DNA from: an uncultured Kiritimatiellota bacterium
GTDB lineage: Bacteria > Verrucomicrobiota > Kiritimatiellia > RFP12 > DVOR01
Direction of reading: 5' to 3'
Length of the DNA stretch: 64,000 nucleotides
Assembly (NCBI GenBank): GCA_944389585.1
Contig: CALXMW010000001.1
Location: 219,435-283,434 of the forward strand
The translations under genes were made by a program, and so were the position numbers. The notes below the pieces were generated by a model, which was given only the letters and a program-made list of their open reading frames with translations, searched no databases and had not been told where the DNA came from. Position 1 is the stretch's first letter; each line of letters begins with the position of its first letter. Of this stretch, positions 9,182 through 18,028 are shown in pieces.

Positions 9182-10070
9182 GGGTGGCGGCCTCCACGAG
9201 CCGCGCGCACAGCGCCGGGAAGGGGATGCCCGCGCGGGCCGCCGCGTCGGGCAGCAGGCTGGTCTGCGTGCACCCCGGCGAGGTGTTCACCTCCAGCGCG
9301 AAGAGCCCGCCCTCGGGCGACAGGCGGAAGTCCACGCGCACCGCCCCGCGGCACCCCGTGGCCTCGGCGGCGGCCACGGCCAGGCGCTGGGCCTCGCGCG
9401 TCAGGGCGTCCTCGGGCGGGAAGAGGTGGCACGAGACGCCCGGGGCGTACTTGGCGTGATAGTCGTACCACCCGTCCGGCGCGACGATCTCGAGCACCGG
9501 CAGGGCCTGGCCGCAGACCACGCCAACGGCCCACTCGCGCCCCGGGATGAACCGCTCCGCGAGCGCCTCGCCCCGGGCGTCCTGCGCGGCGGCCAGGCGC
9601 ACGGCCGCGGCCCACTGCCCGGGCTCCGTCACCTTCGAGAGGCCCACGCTCGAGCCGTCGCGCGGCGGCTTGACGACCAGCGGCAGGGGCAGGGGCGGGG
9701 GGAAATCCGCCGCGGCGGCGGTGAGGACGGCGCCCTCGGGCGTCGGCACGCCGGCCTTGCGCAGGGCGGCCTTCGCCGCGGGCTTGTCCATGCACAGGCG
9801 GCTGGCGGCGGCGCCGGGCCCGGTGTAGGGAAGGCCCGCGGCGTCGAGGGCGGCCTGGAAGCCGCCGTTCTCGCCGTAGCCGCCGTGCAGGGCGTTGAAG
9901 ACCGCGTCCACCCCGCGCGGGAGCTCGTCGACGGAATCCTTCGTCAGGCGCGCCTCGAGGACGTCGTAGCCGGCCGCGCGCAGGGCCTCGGCCACCGCCG
10001 CGCCCGAGCGCAGCGAGACCTCCGCCTCATGGCTTGTGCCGCCCATCGCCACCGCTATCCGCTTCTTCAT
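9174..10070 (-). CDS. ddl: D-alanine--D-alanine ligase
   Basis: Ddl makes the D-Ala-D-Ala dipeptide of peptidoglycan with ATP in the cytoplasm. The 298-residue ATP-grasp enzyme has AVAMGGTSHEAEVSLRSG at the N terminus, FNALHGGYGENG, PLVVKPPRDGSSVGLSKV (ATP-binding lysine and Gly loop), and EVNTSPGCTQTSLLP at the metal/substrate site, all diagnostic of Ddl (the family usually has EVNTxPG). It is the first gene of the division operon; an extended -10 promoter is seen just upstream. Presence of ddl argues that the organism builds peptidoglycan. Confidence 0.95.
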   Translation of the reverse strand: MKKRIAVAMGGTSHEAEVSLRSGAAVAEALRAAGYDVLEARLTKDSVDELPRGVDAVFNALHGGYGENGGFQAALDAAGLPYTGPGAAASRLCMDKPAAKAALRKAGVPTPEGAVLTAAAADFPPPLPLPLVVKPPRDGSSVGLSKVTEPGQWAAAVRLAAAQDARGEALAERFIPGREWAVGVVCGQALPVLEIVAPDGWYDYHAKYAPGVSCHLFPPEDALTREAQRLAVAAAEATGCRGAVRVDFRLSPEGGLFALEVNTSPGCTQTSLLPDAAARAGIPFPALCARLVEAATHD

Positions 10071-10096
10071 CTTGCCATTCCTTACAAAACCCGTTT

Positions 10097-10105
10097 ATTT
10101 TAGCA
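10097..10105 (-). promoter_or_regulatory. Extended -10 promoter for ddl operon
   Basis: On the minus strand TGCTAAAAT (TG-n plus a TAAAAT -10) lies 26 nt upstream of the ddl ATG, with GTAAGGAAT as a possible ribosome site in between. No convincing -35 was found, as expected for an extended -10 element. Confidence 0.45.
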
Positions 10106-10201
10106 TATCGGGGCGGGGGACGGAAACCGGGGGCGCGCCCCTCTCCCCTGTGGAAAGTTGCACAATGTAATGCGGCGAGGCGGAAGGGGGGCGGGGATTT
10201 G

Positions 10202-10210
10202 TGGTAAAAT
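10202..10210 (+). promoter_or_regulatory. Extended -10 promoter for the exonuclease-led operon
   Basis: TGGTAAAAT stands 10 nt before the ATG at 10221. A transcription start about 7 nt further on would give a leader of only a few bases. It is divergent from the ddl promoter in the same 150-bp intergenic region. Confidence 0.45.
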
Positions 10211-10220
10211 AGGGGGCGTT

Positions 10221-11042
10221 ATGAAGCAGGAGTTTCCGATTGCGCTGAGGCGGCCGTTGGTGGTGTTCGACATCGAGGCGACGGGTCTCTCGCCGCGGGC
10301 CGACCGTGTCATCGAGCTGGCGGCTTTGCGGCTGAACCCGGACGGCTCGCGGGACGACCGCGTGTGGTTGTTGAACCCGGGGGTGAAGATCCCCGTGGAG
10401 TCGATCGCCATCCATGGGATCACGGACGCGGAGGTGGCCGGGTGCCCGACCTTCGCGGAGAAGGCGCTGGAGATCTATTCCTTCTTCGAGGGGTGCGACC
10501 TGGGGGGCTTCTCGGTGGGGTATTTCGACGCGCAGATCCTGAACGAGGAGTTCCTGCGCTGCGGCATCAACACCTTCCACCCCGAGGCCCGGGCGATGGT
10601 GGACGCGCAGAAAATCTTCCACAAGCGCGAGCCGCGCGACCTGACAGCGGCACTGAAGTTCTACTGCGGCAAGGATTTGGGAGACGCCGCCCACGGGGCC
10701 CTGGCGGACGCCGAGGCGACGCTCGAGGTGCTGGCCGGCGAGCTGGCGAAGTATCCCGACCTGCCGCGGGACGTGGAGGCGCTGGACAGGCTCTTCAACC
10801 CCGTCGACCCGTTGAACGTGGACCGCACGGGCAAGTGGCGCTGGGTGGAGGGCGAGGTGACGGTGAACTTCGGCAAAAAGAAAGGGACGAGGCTGCGCGA
10901 CCTGATGGCCGACCGCCTGGACGGCCACTCGTTCCTGAAGTGGATCGTGCGCAGCGACCTGCCCGAGGACGCGCGGGCGGTGGCCGAGAACGCCCTGCGC
11001 GGCTTCGTGCCGACGCGCGGGGGCGGCGCAAAACAGGCTTGA
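10221..11042 (+). CDS. DnaQ-family 3'-5' exonuclease (proofreading-type, DEDDh)
   Basis: A 273-residue protein with the DEDD exonuclease motifs: VVFDIEATGLSPR (Exo I, D and E), LGGFSVGYFDAQILNEEF (Exo II, D), and HGALADAEATLEVL (Exo III, H and D). The C-terminal 90 residues (VDRTGKWRWVEGEVTVNFGKKKGTRL and FLKWI) match the tail found in many DnaQ-like exonucleases outside the polymerase holoenzyme. It probably hydrolyses 3' ends of DNA or RNA; it may act as an epsilon-like proofreader but no partner is adjacent. ATG at 10221 is preceded by AGGGGGCGTT and a near promoter; the in-frame ATG at 10158 lies upstream of that promoter and was rejected. First gene of the long plus-strand group. Confidence 0.88.
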   Translation: MKQEFPIALRRPLVVFDIEATGLSPRADRVIELAALRLNPDGSRDDRVWLLNPGVKIPVESIAIHGITDAEVAGCPTFAEKALEIYSFFEGCDLGGFSVGYFDAQILNEEFLRCGINTFHPEARAMVDAQKIFHKREPRDLTAALKFYCGKDLGDAAHGALADAEATLEVLAGELAKYPDLPRDVEALDRLFNPVDPLNVDRTGKWRWVEGEVTVNFGKKKGTRLRDLMADRLDGHSFLKWIVRSDLPEDARAVAENALRGFVPTRGGGAKQA

Positions 11043-11054
11043 GGAGGAAGGACG

Positions 11055-11885
11055 ATGAGGCAGGTGCGTGAGTTCATGGCGCGGTTCAGCGAGACGGGGG
11101 CGTACCGCACGCCGCCGGAGGCGCTGGGGAAACCGCGGAAAAACGGCTGGGCGACGTCGCTGGCCTACAACGTGCGCGCGCTAGGCGGCTCGATGCTCCG
11201 CGGCGGCTGGCTGGCGCGCAAACCCGGGCGCTTCAACGACGAGCGCTGGCAGGAGTGCGGCTTGCACCTCTTCTGGGAGACCGAGCGCATGGGCACGGAG
11301 GTGATCCTGGAGGGCTTCGAGAAGCTCAAGGGCATCGGCCCGGCGGTGATCGTCTCCAACCACATGAGCCTGTACGAGACCTTCGCCTTCCCGCCGCTCT
11401 TGCTGGGCTTTTTCGACGACGTGGCCATCGTGCTCAAGGAGTCGCTGCTGAGAATCCCCTTCCTGGGGCGGACGTTCGCCACGCGCAAGACCATCCCCGT
11501 GGGCCGCGCCGACCCGCGCGCCGACCTCAAGACGGTGCTCGAGCGCGGCGAGCGCTTCATCCGCGAGGACAAGGCCGCCGTCCTCCTCTACCCGCAATCC
11601 ACCCGCCAGCCCTTCTTCGACTGCCACCACTTCAACACCCTGGGCGTGAAGCTGGCGCAGAACGCCGGCGTGCCCGTGGTGCCGGTGGCCGGGCAGACGG
11701 CCTTCCTGGGCGTGGGCAAGTGGACGAAGGACTTCGGCCCGGTGGACGTGACCGCGCCGGTGCGCTTCGCCTGCGGCCCGGTGCTCGAGGCGACGCGCGC
11801 GACGGCCAAGGCCGCCCAGGCGCAGTGCGTCGACTTCATCGCCTCCAAGCTCGAGGAATGGGGGAAAGTGGAGGTGCGCCGATGA
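11055..11885 (+). CDS. 1-acyl-sn-glycerol-3-phosphate acyltransferase-like protein (PlsC family)
   Basis: A 276-residue PlsC-type acyltransferase. The acyl-acceptor motif is seen as VSNHMSLYET (an NHxxxxD/E box with Glu), followed by KESLLRIPFLGRTF and IPVGR, and a block AVLLYPQSTRQPFF corresponding to the EGTR-type motif, here PQSTR. The family transfers acyl chains to lysophosphatidic acid at the inner membrane; altered motifs leave the true acceptor open. AGGAGGAAGG precedes the start ATG. The stop overlaps the next ATG (ATGA). Confidence 0.8.
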   Translation: MRQVREFMARFSETGAYRTPPEALGKPRKNGWATSLAYNVRALGGSMLRGGWLARKPGRFNDERWQECGLHLFWETERMGTEVILEGFEKLKGIGPAVIVSNHMSLYETFAFPPLLLGFFDDVAIVLKESLLRIPFLGRTFATRKTIPVGRADPRADLKTVLERGERFIREDKAAVLLYPQSTRQPFFDCHHFNTLGVKLAQNAGVPVVPVAGQTAFLGVGKWTKDFGPVDVTAPVRFACGPVLEATRATAKAAQAQCVDFIASKLEEWGKVEVRR

Positions 11886-12733
11886 GGCGGGCGCTGTGCG
11901 TGGCGCTCGCGGCCTGCGCGCTGGGCCTGGCGACGGAGGCCGGGGCGCAGTTCGCCATCACCGACTGCTTCAACGCCTCGGTCATCACCAACAGCCTGGG
12001 CGAGACGATGCCCGTGCGCCTCTGGCGCAAGTACGAGCCCAAAGACCTGCCGGTGCCGGTGGTGGTGCTCCTCCACGGCAGCGGCGAGTGCGGCATGGAC
12101 AACGCCAAGAACCTGAGCAACTTCGGTGAGCTGCACAAGACCGTCCTCCTCGACGACGAGCTGCCCCCCGCCCTCTGGGCCATCCCCCAATGCACGCGCA
12201 TGAGCCCGTGGGTGCGCACCCTGGCCTTCCAGGAGGATTACCGCCAACCGCGCTACCCCGCCCCCGCCCTGCGCTCCGTCAAGGAATGGGTGGACGACCT
12301 CATCGCGCAAGGCGTGGCCGACCCCGAGCGCATCTACATCGGCGGCCTCTCGCTGGGCGGCTTCGGCACGTGGGACGCGATCGAGCGCTGGCCGGATTAC
12401 TTCGCGGCGGCCCTGCCGGTGTGCGGCGGCGGCTCCGTCGAGGAAAAGGCCGTGAAGAACGCGGCCACCACCTCCATCTGGATCTTCCACGGCGAGCGCG
12501 ACGGCAACGTCAGCGTCGAGTGCTCGCGGCGCCTGGTCAAGGCCCTGCGCGAGGCCGGCGCCAGCCCCAAATACACCGAGTTCGCCGGGGCGGGACACCC
12601 CATCTGGAACCGCGTCTTCGGCGACGCGGCGGTGCTGCGCTGGATGTTCCGCCAACGGCGCGGCGAGCCCGAGAGGGCCCCGCGCACGGACGGCTTCCTG
12701 GGGCGCCTGAGGAGCTACGTCACGCCGGAATGA
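11882..12733 (+). CDS. Secreted alpha/beta hydrolase (esterase / PHB-depolymerase-like)
   Basis: A 283-residue exported hydrolase with a signal peptide (ALCVALAACALGLATEAGAQ). It has the oxyanion segment VVVLLHGSGECG, nucleophile elbow GLSLGGFGTWD (GxSxG), the acid in IFHGERDGNV and the catalytic His in GAGHPIWN. This arrangement is that of predicted peptidase/phospholipase-like esterases found in many gut PVC and Bacteroidota carbohydrate clusters. Likely substrate is an acyl or feruloyl/acetyl ester in the periplasm, but the sequence does not fix it. Its ATG overlaps the acyltransferase stop. Confidence 0.82.
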   Translation: MRRALCVALAACALGLATEAGAQFAITDCFNASVITNSLGETMPVRLWRKYEPKDLPVPVVVLLHGSGECGMDNAKNLSNFGELHKTVLLDDELPPALWAIPQCTRMSPWVRTLAFQEDYRQPRYPAPALRSVKEWVDDLIAQGVADPERIYIGGLSLGGFGTWDAIERWPDYFAAALPVCGGGSVEEKAVKNAATTSIWIFHGERDGNVSVECSRRLVKALREAGASPKYTEFAGAGHPIWNRVFGDAAVLRWMFRQRRGEPERAPRTDGFLGRLRSYVTPE

Positions 12734-12756
12734 GTTCAAGGAAGAAGGGACACGCA

Positions 12757-13815
12757 ATGGTCAAAGTCAAAATCATCGGCGCCACGGGCTACGGCGGCAT
12801 CGGGCTGATCGAGCTCCTCGCCGGCCACCCCGAGGCGGAAATCACCGCCCTGGTGGCGCGCGAGGACGTCGGCAGGCGCGTCTCCGAGGTCTACCCCCAC
12901 CTCGAAGGCTTCTGCGACCTGCCCATCCTCGACGCGGCCGACCCGCGCGCGGCGGAGGCCGAGGCCGACATCGTCGTCTTCTCCACGCCCGACCGCGTGG
13001 GCATGTTCGAGGCCGGCAAAGTGCTCGCCCGCGGCGCGAAGGCGCTTGACTTCTCGGGCGACTTCCGCTTCACCACCCCCGAGGCCTACGCCGACTACGC
13101 CACGCGCCACGGCAAGGACCCGAAGCACGCCGCCCCCGAGCTGCTGGGCAAAAACGCCTACGGCCTGGCCGAGCTCCACCGCGAGGCCATCAAGAAGGCC
13201 CCCGTGGTGGGCAACCCCGGCTGCTTCGCCTGCAGCTGCATCCTCGGCCTGGCGCCGGCGGCGAAGGCGCGGCTCTTCGAGCCCACGAGCGTCATCTGCG
13301 ACTGCAAGACCGGCGTCTCCGGCGCGGGCAAGAAGCTCGCCGCCGCCCACCACTTCCCCGCGCGCCACGAGAACATGAACGCCTACCGCCTGGCCGGCCA
13401 CCAGCACGTCTGCGAGGTGGAGCGCGAGCTGGGCCTGCAATACGGCCAGGACGTCCGCCTCACCTTCACGGCGCAGGTCGTCCCCCTCTGCCGCGGCATC
13501 ATGAGCACGCTCTACGCCCAGCTCCTGGCGCCGCTCTCCGAGGCCGACGCCGTGGCGCTCTACAAGGATTTCTACAAGGACGCGCCCTTCGTCCGCGTCT
13601 ACGGCCCCGACGCGCCCATCGGCACCAACTGCGTCTCGCGCACGAACTTCTGCGACCTGGTGGTGAGCGTGGACGCGCGCACCGGGCGCCTGCGCGTGGT
13701 CTCCTACATCGACAACCTGATGAAGGGCCAGGCGGGCTCCGCCCTCCAGAACATCAACCTCATGGCCGGCCTGCCCGAGACGCTCGGGCTCATGCGCTCG
13801 GGCCTCTACCCCTAA
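12757..13815 (+). CDS. argC: N-acetyl-gamma-glutamyl-phosphate reductase
   Basis: ArgC reduces N-acetylglutamyl phosphate with NADPH, the third step of arginine synthesis. The 352-residue protein has the Rossmann start IIGATGYGGIGLIELL, the catalytic cysteine in GNPGCFACS (Cys156), and the conserved AGHQHVCEVE and FTAQVVPLCRGIMST blocks. I use ATG 12757 because GGAAGAAGGGA lies in front; an in-frame ATG at 12730 would overlap the esterase stop. Its neighbours are not arg genes, so this is a dispersed arginine pathway. Confidence 0.95.
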   Translation: MVKVKIIGATGYGGIGLIELLAGHPEAEITALVAREDVGRRVSEVYPHLEGFCDLPILDAADPRAAEAEADIVVFSTPDRVGMFEAGKVLARGAKALDFSGDFRFTTPEAYADYATRHGKDPKHAAPELLGKNAYGLAELHREAIKKAPVVGNPGCFACSCILGLAPAAKARLFEPTSVICDCKTGVSGAGKKLAAAHHFPARHENMNAYRLAGHQHVCEVERELGLQYGQDVRLTFTAQVVPLCRGIMSTLYAQLLAPLSEADAVALYKDFYKDAPFVRVYGPDAPIGTNCVSRTNFCDLVVSVDARTGRLRVVSYIDNLMKGQAGSALQNINLMAGLPETLGLMRSGLYP

Positions 13816-13823
13816 GGAACGCC

Positions 13824-14798
13824 GTGAAGAAACCCGCCCCCAAAGCCAAGCACGCCCCCGCCAAGCACGCGGGCCTCGGCCGCGGCCTCGACGCCCTCAT
13901 CGACCGCCCCAAGACCCCCGACAAGGCCCCCGTGCGCCCGCCCCTGGCGCCCATCGCCAAGCCCGCCCAGCCCGACGGGCGCCTCGCCGGCAGCGTCCTC
14001 ACCCTCCCCGCCGCCGAGATCGTCCGCTCCCCTTGGCAGCCGCGCCAGACCTTCGACGAGGAGGCCCTGCGCGAGCTCGCCGACTCCATCAAGGCCAACG
14101 GCATCATCCAGCCCCTCGTCTGCCGCAAGCTCGCCGACGGCCGCTTCGAGCTCATCGGCGGCGAGCGCCGCCTCCGCGCCGCCGCCCTCGCCGGCCTCAC
14201 CCACGTGCCCGTCATCCTCGTGGAGGCCGAGGACCGCAAGGCCGCCGAGCTGGCCATCGTCGAGAACATCCAGCGCGCCGACCTCAACGCCATCGAGGAG
14301 GCCGAGGGCTACCGCACGCTCGCCGAGCGCTTCGGCCTCACCCAAGGCGAGGTCGCCGAGCGCGTCGGCAAGGCCCGCCCCACCGTCGTCAACGCCCTGC
14401 GTCTGCTCGACCTGCCAGACGAGACCAAGGCCATGGTCGCCGACGGGCGCCTCTCCCCCGGTCACGCCAAGGTGCTCCTGGCCCTGGCGCGCACCGAGGA
14501 CCGCATCCGCCTGGGCCGCCGCGCCGTCTCCGAGAACCTCACCGTCCGCGCCCTGGAGCGCGCCGTCGCCCAGCTCGCCTCCCCCATCGCCCCGCGCGCG
14601 GCGAAGAGCGACCTGCCCGCCGCGTACCTGCGCGACCTCACCGACCGCCTGCACGCCCACTTCGGCACCGCCGTGCGCGTGACCCCCGGCCGCACCCTCC
14701 CCAACGGCCGCCACGCCAAGGGCACCCTCGAGGTGGATTTCTACGACAACGCCGACCTCGACCGCATCCTCGACCTGCTCGGCGTGCGGATGGATTGA
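13824..14798 (+). CDS. parB: Chromosome-partitioning protein ParB
   Basis: ParB is the CTP-dependent clamp that loads on parS sites and segregates the chromosome origin. The 324-residue protein has a basic Lys/Pro/Ala-rich tail with GLGRGLDALI (the ParA-activating peptide), the CTP-binding fold with FELIGGERRLRAA (GERRxRA motif), ENIQRADLNAIEEAEGY, and a helix-turn-helix with EVAERVGKARPTVVNALRLL. Start is GTG at 13824 with GGAAC before it. No parA and no clear parS are visible in the window, which is unusual since parA is commonly adjacent. Confidence 0.95.
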   Translation: MKKPAPKAKHAPAKHAGLGRGLDALIDRPKTPDKAPVRPPLAPIAKPAQPDGRLAGSVLTLPAAEIVRSPWQPRQTFDEEALRELADSIKANGIIQPLVCRKLADGRFELIGGERRLRAAALAGLTHVPVILVEAEDRKAAELAIVENIQRADLNAIEEAEGYRTLAERFGLTQGEVAERVGKARPTVVNALRLLDLPDETKAMVADGRLSPGHAKVLLALARTEDRIRLGRRAVSENLTVRALERAVAQLASPIAPRAAKSDLPAAYLRDLTDRLHAHFGTAVRVTPGRTLPNGRHAKGTLEVDFYDNADLDRILDLLGVRMD

Positions 14799-14799
14799 C

Positions 14800-15642
14800 G
14801 TGACGCGCCGCGCCCCCCTGCCCCTCCTCTGCGCCGCCCTGGCCCTGGGCCTGGGTTGCGGCGGCGGCCCCACGGCGGCGGACCGCGCCGTGGGCGAGGC
14901 CGCGCTGGCCCACGCCGCGGCCCTCTGCGCCGAGCGCCCGGCGCGCGACGCGGGGCGCGGGAGCGTGGCGGCGGCGGAATGGATCGCCGCGCGCCTGCCC
15001 CAGGAGGGGACGCGCCTGGACCGTTTCGAGGCCGCGCCGGGCGCCCTCGCGAACGTCTGGCATTGCCGCGTGGGGCGGCCCGTGGCGGCGCTCGCCACGC
15101 ACTTCGACACCAAGGCCGGCATCCCGGGCTTCGTGGGCGCGAACGACGGGGCCTCCACCACCGGGCTCCTGCTGGCCCTGGCGGCGGAGGGGACGCTGCC
15201 GGTGGCGTACCTCTTCCTCGACGGCGAGGAGTGCCGCGTGGCCTACGGCGCGGACGACGGGCTGCACGGGAGCTGGCACGCGGCGCGCTCGGGGCGCCTC
15301 CCCAAAGACCTCCCCGTCATCGTGCTGGACATGCTCGGCGACGCGGGCTTCAACCCCGGCCTGGCCTCGAACGGCTCGCCCTGGCTGAACGGCCTCCTGC
15401 GCCGCGCGGCGCGGGAGGCGGGCGTGGCGGTGGGCGACGCGGGGGCGGTGGTGGACGACCATCTGCCCTTCGTGGCGGAGGGGTACCGCGCCGCGAACCT
15501 GATCGATTTTGAGTATGGCCCGGGCAACGCCTGGTGGCACACCGCGCAGGACAGGCCGGACAAGCTGAGCGCCGGCTCGTTGGCGCGGGCCGCGGCGGTG
15601 GTGCGCCGGGCCGTGGCCCTGTTGGAGCAAGAGACAAGATGA
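14800..15642 (+). CDS. M28-family metallopeptidase / glutaminyl-cyclase-like lipoprotein
   Basis: A 280-residue exported protein. A signal sequence ending LALGLGCGGG suggests a lipoprotein. Zinc ligands typical of the M28/glutaminyl-cyclase fold are visible: ATHFDTK (His, Asp), GANDGAST (bridging Asp), DGEECRV (Glu pair), VLDMLGD (Asp) and WWHTAQD (His). The FVGANDGAST and WWHTAQD combination resembles glutaminyl-peptide cyclotransferase-like proteins more than aminopeptidases, but I cannot separate the two. GTG start at 14800, one nt after the parB stop. Confidence 0.8.
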   Translation: MTRRAPLPLLCAALALGLGCGGGPTAADRAVGEAALAHAAALCAERPARDAGRGSVAAAEWIAARLPQEGTRLDRFEAAPGALANVWHCRVGRPVAALATHFDTKAGIPGFVGANDGASTTGLLLALAAEGTLPVAYLFLDGEECRVAYGADDGLHGSWHAARSGRLPKDLPVIVLDMLGDAGFNPGLASNGSPWLNGLLRRAAREAGVAVGDAGAVVDDHLPFVAEGYRAANLIDFEYGPGNAWWHTAQDRPDKLSAGSLARAAAVVRRAVALLEQETR

Positions 15643-16457
15643 TCACCGTGATCCTGAACGTGTTGGTGGCGGCGGCCGTGGGCGTGGCGCTCACGTTGGC
15701 GGGCGTCTCGCCGTGGTATTGGTCCATCCTTTGGGGCGCGCTCGTGCTCGTGGCCGGGCAGCTGGCCATCGGCTGGGCGCTCCGGCGGCGGCTGGGCGCG
15801 GTGAACGACCGCGTGCAGGCCGCGATGCAGGCCGCCCAGGCCCGGATGCAGGCCAAGCTCCAGCGTTGGCGCACCCGCCAGATGACGAACCAGAAGGCCG
15901 CCGAGGCCGAGCTGGCCAAGGATCGCGACGCGATGATCGCCGAGGTTCAGGCCATCCTCCGCCCGCTCGAGCGTTACCGCCTGTGGATCCCGCTGTTGGG
16001 GCGGCAGCTGGCGACGATGGAGGTGCAGTTCGCCTGGCAGAAGAAGGATTGGAAGCGGGTGGACGAGCTGCTCCCGCGCGCCTTGCTGGCCGAGCCGCTG
16101 CTGGTGTGCATGAAGTTGGCGCGGCTATGGGCGCACGAGGCCCCCACCGAGGCGCTCCGCAAGGTCTTCCGCAAGGCCACGCGCCGCGCGCGCTACGGCA
16201 CCACCGCGCTCATCTACGCCACCTGGTCGTGGATGCTCGTCAAGCGCGGCGAGGTGGACGAGGCCTTCAAGGCGCTCGTCGAGGCCGACAAGAAGAACGA
16301 GCACGCCACGCTCAAGGCCAACCGCGACGCCTTGGCGAACAACCGCCTGGCCCGCTTCAGCAACGCCGGCTTCGGCGAGGAGTGGTACGCGCTCTTCCTT
16401 GAGGAGCCCAAGCTCCGTGCCCCGCGCGTCCGCAACCCAGGGCGTTACTTCCAGTGA
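15639..16457 (+). CDS. Membrane protein with coiled coil and TPR-like helices
   Basis: A 272-residue protein with two N-terminal membrane helices (ILNVLVAAAVGVALTLAGV and WYWSILWGALVLVAGQLAIGW), then a charged coiled coil rich in Gln and Ala (VQAAMQAAQARMQAKLQRW), then helical repeats like TPR (KKDWKRVDELLPRALLAEPLL). No enzyme motif. Its ATG overlaps the M28 stop (ATGA) and its TGA overlaps the next start, so it is translated with its neighbours. Unrecognised; possibly a scaffold in the envelope. Confidence 0.75.
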   Translation: MITVILNVLVAAAVGVALTLAGVSPWYWSILWGALVLVAGQLAIGWALRRRLGAVNDRVQAAMQAAQARMQAKLQRWRTRQMTNQKAAEAELAKDRDAMIAEVQAILRPLERYRLWIPLLGRQLATMEVQFAWQKKDWKRVDELLPRALLAEPLLVCMKLARLWAHEAPTEALRKVFRKATRRARYGTTALIYATWSWMLVKRGEVDEAFKALVEADKKNEHATLKANRDALANNRLARFSNAGFGEEWYALFLEEPKLRAPRVRNPGRYFQ

Positions 16458-18028
16458 TGGACGGCGCCGAGGAGACCGACCAAGCGCCCGGGCGGTGGGC
16501 GGCCCTGCCGCTCCTGCTCGTGCTCTTCCCGTTGGCCGTAGGGCTGGCGCGCACGCCGCTGCCCGTGGGGATGGTCGCGCTGGCCTTCTGCTTCCTGGCC
16601 TGGCACTTCCGCTGCCTCAGGGGGTTCCTTTGCGTCTACGCCGCGGCGTTCCTGCTGAACCTCCCCGTCCTCTCGGTCTGCGGGCTTCCCGGCGACCAGG
16701 ATTTCTATCTCGGCCCGCAGGCGCGCCTGCTGGCCGCCGGCGGCGGGCTGGAGTTCGATGGCTTCCTGCGCCGGGCCCATTTGGCCCTGCCGGCGGGATA
16801 CACGGGCTGGTGCGCCGCGCTCTACCGGCTGACCGGCTCCCTGGACTTCGGCCACGCGCAGGTTTTCGCGCTGGTCGCCGCCGCCTGGCTCACGCTTCGG
16901 CGGACGCTCGGCCGCTGGCAGGCCTTCGCCCTGGTGTGCGCCCCGCTCACGTGGGTGAGCGTCTTCAACGGCATGCCCGACGGGTGCGTCTACCTGTTGC
17001 TCCTGCTCGCCCTCTTTGCCCTGCGCGCGGGGAGTTTCTGGTTGCCGCTGGCGGCGATCGCCGCGGCCGCGACCTTCAAGACGAGCGCCTGGGTGCCCTG
17101 CGCGCTGCTGGGAGCGATGCTGGCGTGGCGCTTCCCGAGGCGCTGGTGGCAGCTTGGGCTGGCGGCGCTTGCCGTGGCCCTCATCGTCTTCCCGACGTTG
17201 CGGCTGGTCGCCACTGGGGGGCTGCGCGAGATCTCGGCGGATTTCCTGGGGGCGGAGGGCGAGGCCCGCGCGCTGGGCTGGTTCGGCAAGACCGTTTACT
17301 TCTACCTGGGGCATTGGCTGGTGCCGGGCACGTTCGACTTCAACGTCCACGTCGGCGGGGTGGACGGCGCCGGCATGGACGGCCTGGGGAAGGTGGCGCG
17401 CCTGCTGATCTGGCCCTCGCTGGCCATCCTGGTTGCCTGGCGGCGGCGGTTCGCGGGCTGGTGGGGCGCGCTGGCGTTGGCCTGGGCGTCGGTGCTGCTG
17501 ACCCCGACGCTCTACGTCGGCTACGGGCGCTACGTCCCCCTGGCCTACGTGGCGCTCATGCTGCCCTTCGTGGTCCGCTTCCCGCGCGTCTCGGCCGTGG
17601 CGGCGCTGGCGATGTCGGTTGTCCCGGCGGCCTGGTGCGCGTGGCGCGTGCTGCTCTCGATGGAGTTCGCGCAGGTGGCCGCCGCCGGCGGGCCGGTCGC
17701 GAGCGCGTGGTACAACGTCCGCGCCGGCTTCCGCTCCTGCGGCGTCCCCGTGGTTGAGGACGCCCAGCCCATCCGCGCGGCCGCCGCGCTCTACACCTAC
17801 CGCGCGGCGGACTTCCCCGCGTTCCCGAGCGACGACGTCCCGCGCGGCCGCCTGGTGCCCGCCGGGCGGAAAGCCATGAGCGCCCGCGCCTACGCCCTCC
17901 GGCGCTTCCTGCCATGGGCCCTCTCCCATTTGCCCGACTATCTCGCCAACGTCGCCCGCATCCGTTGGCATTGGCTGGTCTCACCAAGAGGAGGACACGA
18001 TGGAGTTTCGCCCCCTGCACGCCAATGA
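16457..18028 (+). CDS. Polytopic membrane protein, probable GT-C-type glycosyltransferase or EpsG-like
   Basis: A 523-residue integral membrane protein with about ten hydrophobic segments. Early loop residues GDQDFYLGPQARLL follow the second or third helix, where GT-C glycosyltransferases place an acidic catalytic motif, and TFKTSAWVPC resembles the K-S/A-x motif in mannosyl/arabinosyltransferase-like proteins. The tail after residue 400 is soluble. This is a topology-based guess. ATG at 16457 overlaps the previous TGA (TGATG); the end overlaps the next start by 29 bp. Confidence 0.65.
   Translation: MDGAEETDQAPGRWAALPLLLVLFPLAVGLARTPLPVGMVALAFCFLAWHFRCLRGFLCVYAAAFLLNLPVLSVCGLPGDQDFYLGPQARLLAAGGGLEFDGFLRRAHLALPAGYTGWCAALYRLTGSLDFGHAQVFALVAAAWLTLRRTLGRWQAFALVCAPLTWVSVFNGMPDGCVYLLLLLALFALRAGSFWLPLAAIAAAATFKTSAWVPCALLGAMLAWRFPRRWWQLGLAALAVALIVFPTLRLVATGGLREISADFLGAEGEARALGWFGKTVYFYLGHWLVPGTFDFNVHVGGVDGAGMDGLGKVARLLIWPSLAILVAWRRRFAGWWGALALAWASVLLTPTLYVGYGRYVPLAYVALMLPFVVRFPRVSAVAALAMSVVPAAWCAWRVLLSMEFAQVAAAGGPVASAWYNVRAGFRSCGVPVVEDAQPIRAAAALYTYRAADFPAFPSDDVPRGRLVPAGRKAMSARAYALRRFLPWALSHLPDYLANVARIRWHWLVSPRGGHDGVSPPARQ

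Noticed and set aside
13824-14798. parS site near parB
   Set aside because: No sequence close to the usual 16-bp palindrome was found by eye near the gene.
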